From Patiriisocius_A hiemis (GTDB lineage Bacteria; Bacteroidota; Bacteroidia; Flavobacteriales; Flavobacteriaceae): DNA of 64,000 nucleotides. The stretch lies in NCBI RefSeq assembly GCF_031846325.1, contig NZ_JAVRHZ010000002.1, positions 496,001 to 560,000 on the forward strand, in the 5' to 3' direction. A program made the position numbers and the translations under genes. Below are positions 62,297 to 64,000 of the stretch, piece after piece (position 1 is the first letter of the stretch; every line of letters starts with the position of its first letter). The notes under the pieces are model-generated. The model was not told the DNA's origin and did not search any database. It worked only from the letters and a program-made list of their open reading frames with translations.

Positions 62297-63850
62297 ATGT
62301 CAACGGTAGCAACTAGCTTTGGAATAGAAGAAGCGCTTCAAGAACTTGGTATTAAAGAATTAAATAAGGGAACTTCAACGGGAAGTAATTGGTTTTCTGA
62401 TGGAGATGAAATAGCCTCAAAGTCCCCTGTAAATGGCGAACTTATTGCCAGAGTTACTTCTACTTCAAAAGAAGATTATGAAAAAGTGATGAGTGCTGCT
62501 ACTTCTGCATTTAAAACATGGAGAACGATGCCAGCACCGCAAAGAGGAGAAATTGTAAGACAGTTTGGTGATAAATTAAGAGAGAAGAAAGAACCACTTG
62601 GTAAGCTAGTTTCTTATGAGATGGGAAAAAGTTATCAAGAAGGATTAGGTGAAGTACAAGAAATGATAGACATCTGTGATTTTGCAGTTGGTTTATCTAG
62701 ACAATTGCATGGACTTACTATGCATAGTGAGCGTCCTGGACATAGAATGTATGAGCAATACCACCCGCTAGGTGTAGTAGGGATAATTTCTGCTTTTAAC
62801 TTCCCAGTTGCAGTTTGGGCTTGGAATACTGCATTGGCTTGGGTTTGTGGAGATGTTTGTGTTTGGAAACCTAGTGAAAAAACACCTCTATGTGGGGTTG
62901 CTTGCCAGAATATTGCAGCAGAAGTTTTTGCTGCAAACAATTTACCAGAAGGTATCTCATGTCTAATTAATGGAGACTATAAAGTAGGTGAATATATGAC
63001 AAAGGATAAAAGAGTTCCTTTGATCTCTGCTACAGGTTCTACAAGAATGGGTAAAATTGTTGCTCAAGAAGTAGGTGCGAGATTAGGAAAGTCTCTTTTA
63101 GAATTAGGAGGAAATAATGCCATTATAGTGACTCCAGATGCCGATGTAAAAATGACGGTGATTGGTGCTGTATTTGGTGCAGTAGGAACAGCTGGGCAAC
63201 GTTGTACTTCTACACGCCGTCTTATTATTCACGAAAGTATGTACGACAAAGTTAAGAATGCAATTGTAGATGCATACAAACAATTAAGAATAGGAAACCC
63301 ATTGGACGAGAACAACCATGTTGGACCTCTTATTGATACAGATGCTGTTGATATGTACCAAAAAGCATTATCGCAAGTTGTAGAAGAAGGTGGAAATATT
63401 ATTGTAGAAGGCGGTGTATTATCTGGGGAAGGTTATGAGAGTGGTTGTTATGTAAAACCTGCAATTGCTGAAGCGCAACCAGAATATAAAATTGTACAAC
63501 ACGAAACGTTTGCACCTGTTTTATATTTATTAAAGTATAGCGGCGACGTAGAAAACGCCATCGATATACAAAACAATGTAGCACAAGGACTGTCTTCGGC
63601 TATCATGACAAATAATTTAAGAGAAGCGGAACGCTTTTTAAGTCATGCTGGAAGTGATTGCGGAATAGCTAATGTAAATATTGGAACCTCTGGAGCAGAA
63701 ATTGGTGGAGCTTTTGGAGGTGAAAAAGAAACAGGTGGAGGACGTGAGTCTGGTAGTGATGCTTGGAAAGTTTATATGAGAAGACAAACCAATACCATTA
63801 ATTATACTACAGAGCTACCTTTAGCACAAGGAATCAAGTTTGATTTATAG
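62297..63850 (+). CDS. Aldehyde dehydrogenase, ALDH7 (antiquitin)-like
   Basis: 517 residues. Catalytic C303 lies in AGQRCTSTRR and the general base Glu in LLELGGNNAIIV. The ISAFNFPVAVWAWN and SGAEIGGAFGGEKETGGGRESGSDAWK segments follow the antiquitin branch, which oxidises alpha-aminoadipate semialdehyde/piperideine-6-carboxylate in lysine breakdown. It is not the usual 2-aminomuconate semialdehyde enzyme, despite the dioxygenase neighbour, so the pathway link is unproved. Confidence 0.92.
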   Translation: MSTVATSFGIEEALQELGIKELNKGTSTGSNWFSDGDEIASKSPVNGELIARVTSTSKEDYEKVMSAATSAFKTWRTMPAPQRGEIVRQFGDKLREKKEPLGKLVSYEMGKSYQEGLGEVQEMIDICDFAVGLSRQLHGLTMHSERPGHRMYEQYHPLGVVGIISAFNFPVAVWAWNTALAWVCGDVCVWKPSEKTPLCGVACQNIAAEVFAANNLPEGISCLINGDYKVGEYMTKDKRVPLISATGSTRMGKIVAQEVGARLGKSLLELGGNNAIIVTPDADVKMTVIGAVFGAVGTAGQRCTSTRRLIIHESMYDKVKNAIVDAYKQLRIGNPLDENNHVGPLIDTDAVDMYQKALSQVVEEGGNIIVEGGVLSGEGYESGCYVKPAIAEAQPEYKIVQHETFAPVLYLLKYSGDVENAIDIQNNVAQGLSSAIMTNNLREAERFLSHAGSDCGIANVNIGTSGAEIGGAFGGEKETGGGRESGSDAWKVYMRRQTNTINYTTELPLAQGIKFDL

Positions 63851-63871
63851 TATTAAAGTATATCTATATAC

Positions 63872-63904
63872 AAAAAAGGCTCACATTATAAGTGAGCCTT
63901 TTTT
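63872..63904. terminator. Bidirectional terminator after ALDH7
   Basis: A perfect 13-base stem (63872-63884 with 63892-63904), a 7-base loop, A run on the left and T run on the right. It can end both the ALDH gene and the minus-strand gene whose stop is at 63903. Confidence 0.88.
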
Positions 63905-64000
63905 AATTCCGTCCCTTTTCATCAGGATATAACTCCCAAACAGGGTCACTTTGCCAAAACTCTTTAGTTTCTGTATTTATAATAGAAACAGGGCCTTTAA
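63903..64000 (-). CDS. C-terminal end of an unidentified protein
   Basis: A minus-strand frame open from the window edge, stop TAA at 63903-63905, about 32 codons. It includes KEFWQSDPVWELYPDEKG, rich in Trp and acidic residues. The terminator abuts its stop, which supports a real gene end. The family cannot be recognised from this fragment. Confidence 0.5.
   Translation of the reverse strand, partial: KGPVSIINTETKEFWQSDPVWELYPDEKGRN

Noticed and set aside
62635..62940. A 101-codon frame opposite the ALDH7 gene.
   Set aside because: Pure shadow of a conserved coding region; no start signal and no motif.

Overview
The window is AT-rich chromosomal DNA from a member of the Bacteroidota, most probably a marine Flavobacteriaceae. 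Support comes from a type IX secretion (T9SS) C-terminal sorting domain (gene at 6334-7932), many lipoproteins whose lipobox Cys is followed by K/D/E residues, an IPExxxVDY-family protein, an OmpA with thrombospondin-type-3 repeats, an AddAB-like pair of the Bacteroidota type, and TTG-N18/19-TAnnTTTG promoters. The genus cannot be fixed from the sequence alone. I see no prophage, insertion sequence, CRISPR array, rRNA or tRNA; nearly everything is intact and tightly packed.

Layout. 1-3.6 kb: end of an FAD oxidoreductase, mtgA, a GreA-like C-terminal-domain protein, then two unknown genes and an orphan ABC ATPase on the minus strand. 3.6-9.9 kb: a prolyl oligopeptidase lipoprotein, then an envelope redox group: a DoxX protein, a T9SS-exported FG-GAP/UnbV protein, a diheme cytochrome lipoprotein and a second DoxX protein. 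9.9-13.3 kb: asd, mscL, alr and tdk. 13.4-18.7 kb: an unknown gene, rsmI, a uracil-DNA glycosylase-like gene, an AhpD-like gene, recJ and lpxH. 18.7-22.2 kb: queD, two previously uncalled micro-genes for single-pass membrane proteins, a MATE exporter, a GNAT enzyme and a universal stress protein.

22.2-31.7 kb: a hydrolase, an AddB-like nuclease, OmpA, kbl and an AddA-like helicase-nuclease, all on the minus strand. 31.9-37.2 kb: superoxide dismutase, a structured 410-base gap, a long PurF-like protein, a PfkB kinase, RNase H and purN. 37.4-41.7 kb: acpP-fabF-rnc followed by an IPExxxVDY protein and pyk. 41.7-46.5 kb: a REP-like palindrome, an SH3 lipoprotein, dinB, a coupled plus-strand group (VOC, SDR-like, CYTH, YciI-like lipoprotein) and cutC. 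46.5-59.3 kb: GH20 hexosaminidase and GH2 beta-mannosidase lipoproteins, pbpC, and a giant alpha-2-macroglobulin lipoprotein coupled to pbpC. 59.5-64 kb: a monooxygenase-fold protein, an isoaspartyl peptidase, a CAP-domain lipoprotein, 3-hydroxyanthranilate dioxygenase with a hairpin over its start codon, an ALDH7-type dehydrogenase, and the end of an unidentified minus-strand gene.

Most of the window is housekeeping: cell wall, purine and fatty acid synthesis, and DNA repair. The points that are less well explained are the paired micro-proteins, the start-codon hairpin, the DoxX/cytochrome/FG-GAP group, an acidic aromatic insertion in the macroglobulin, and repeat sequence that forms the start of a lipoprotein gene.
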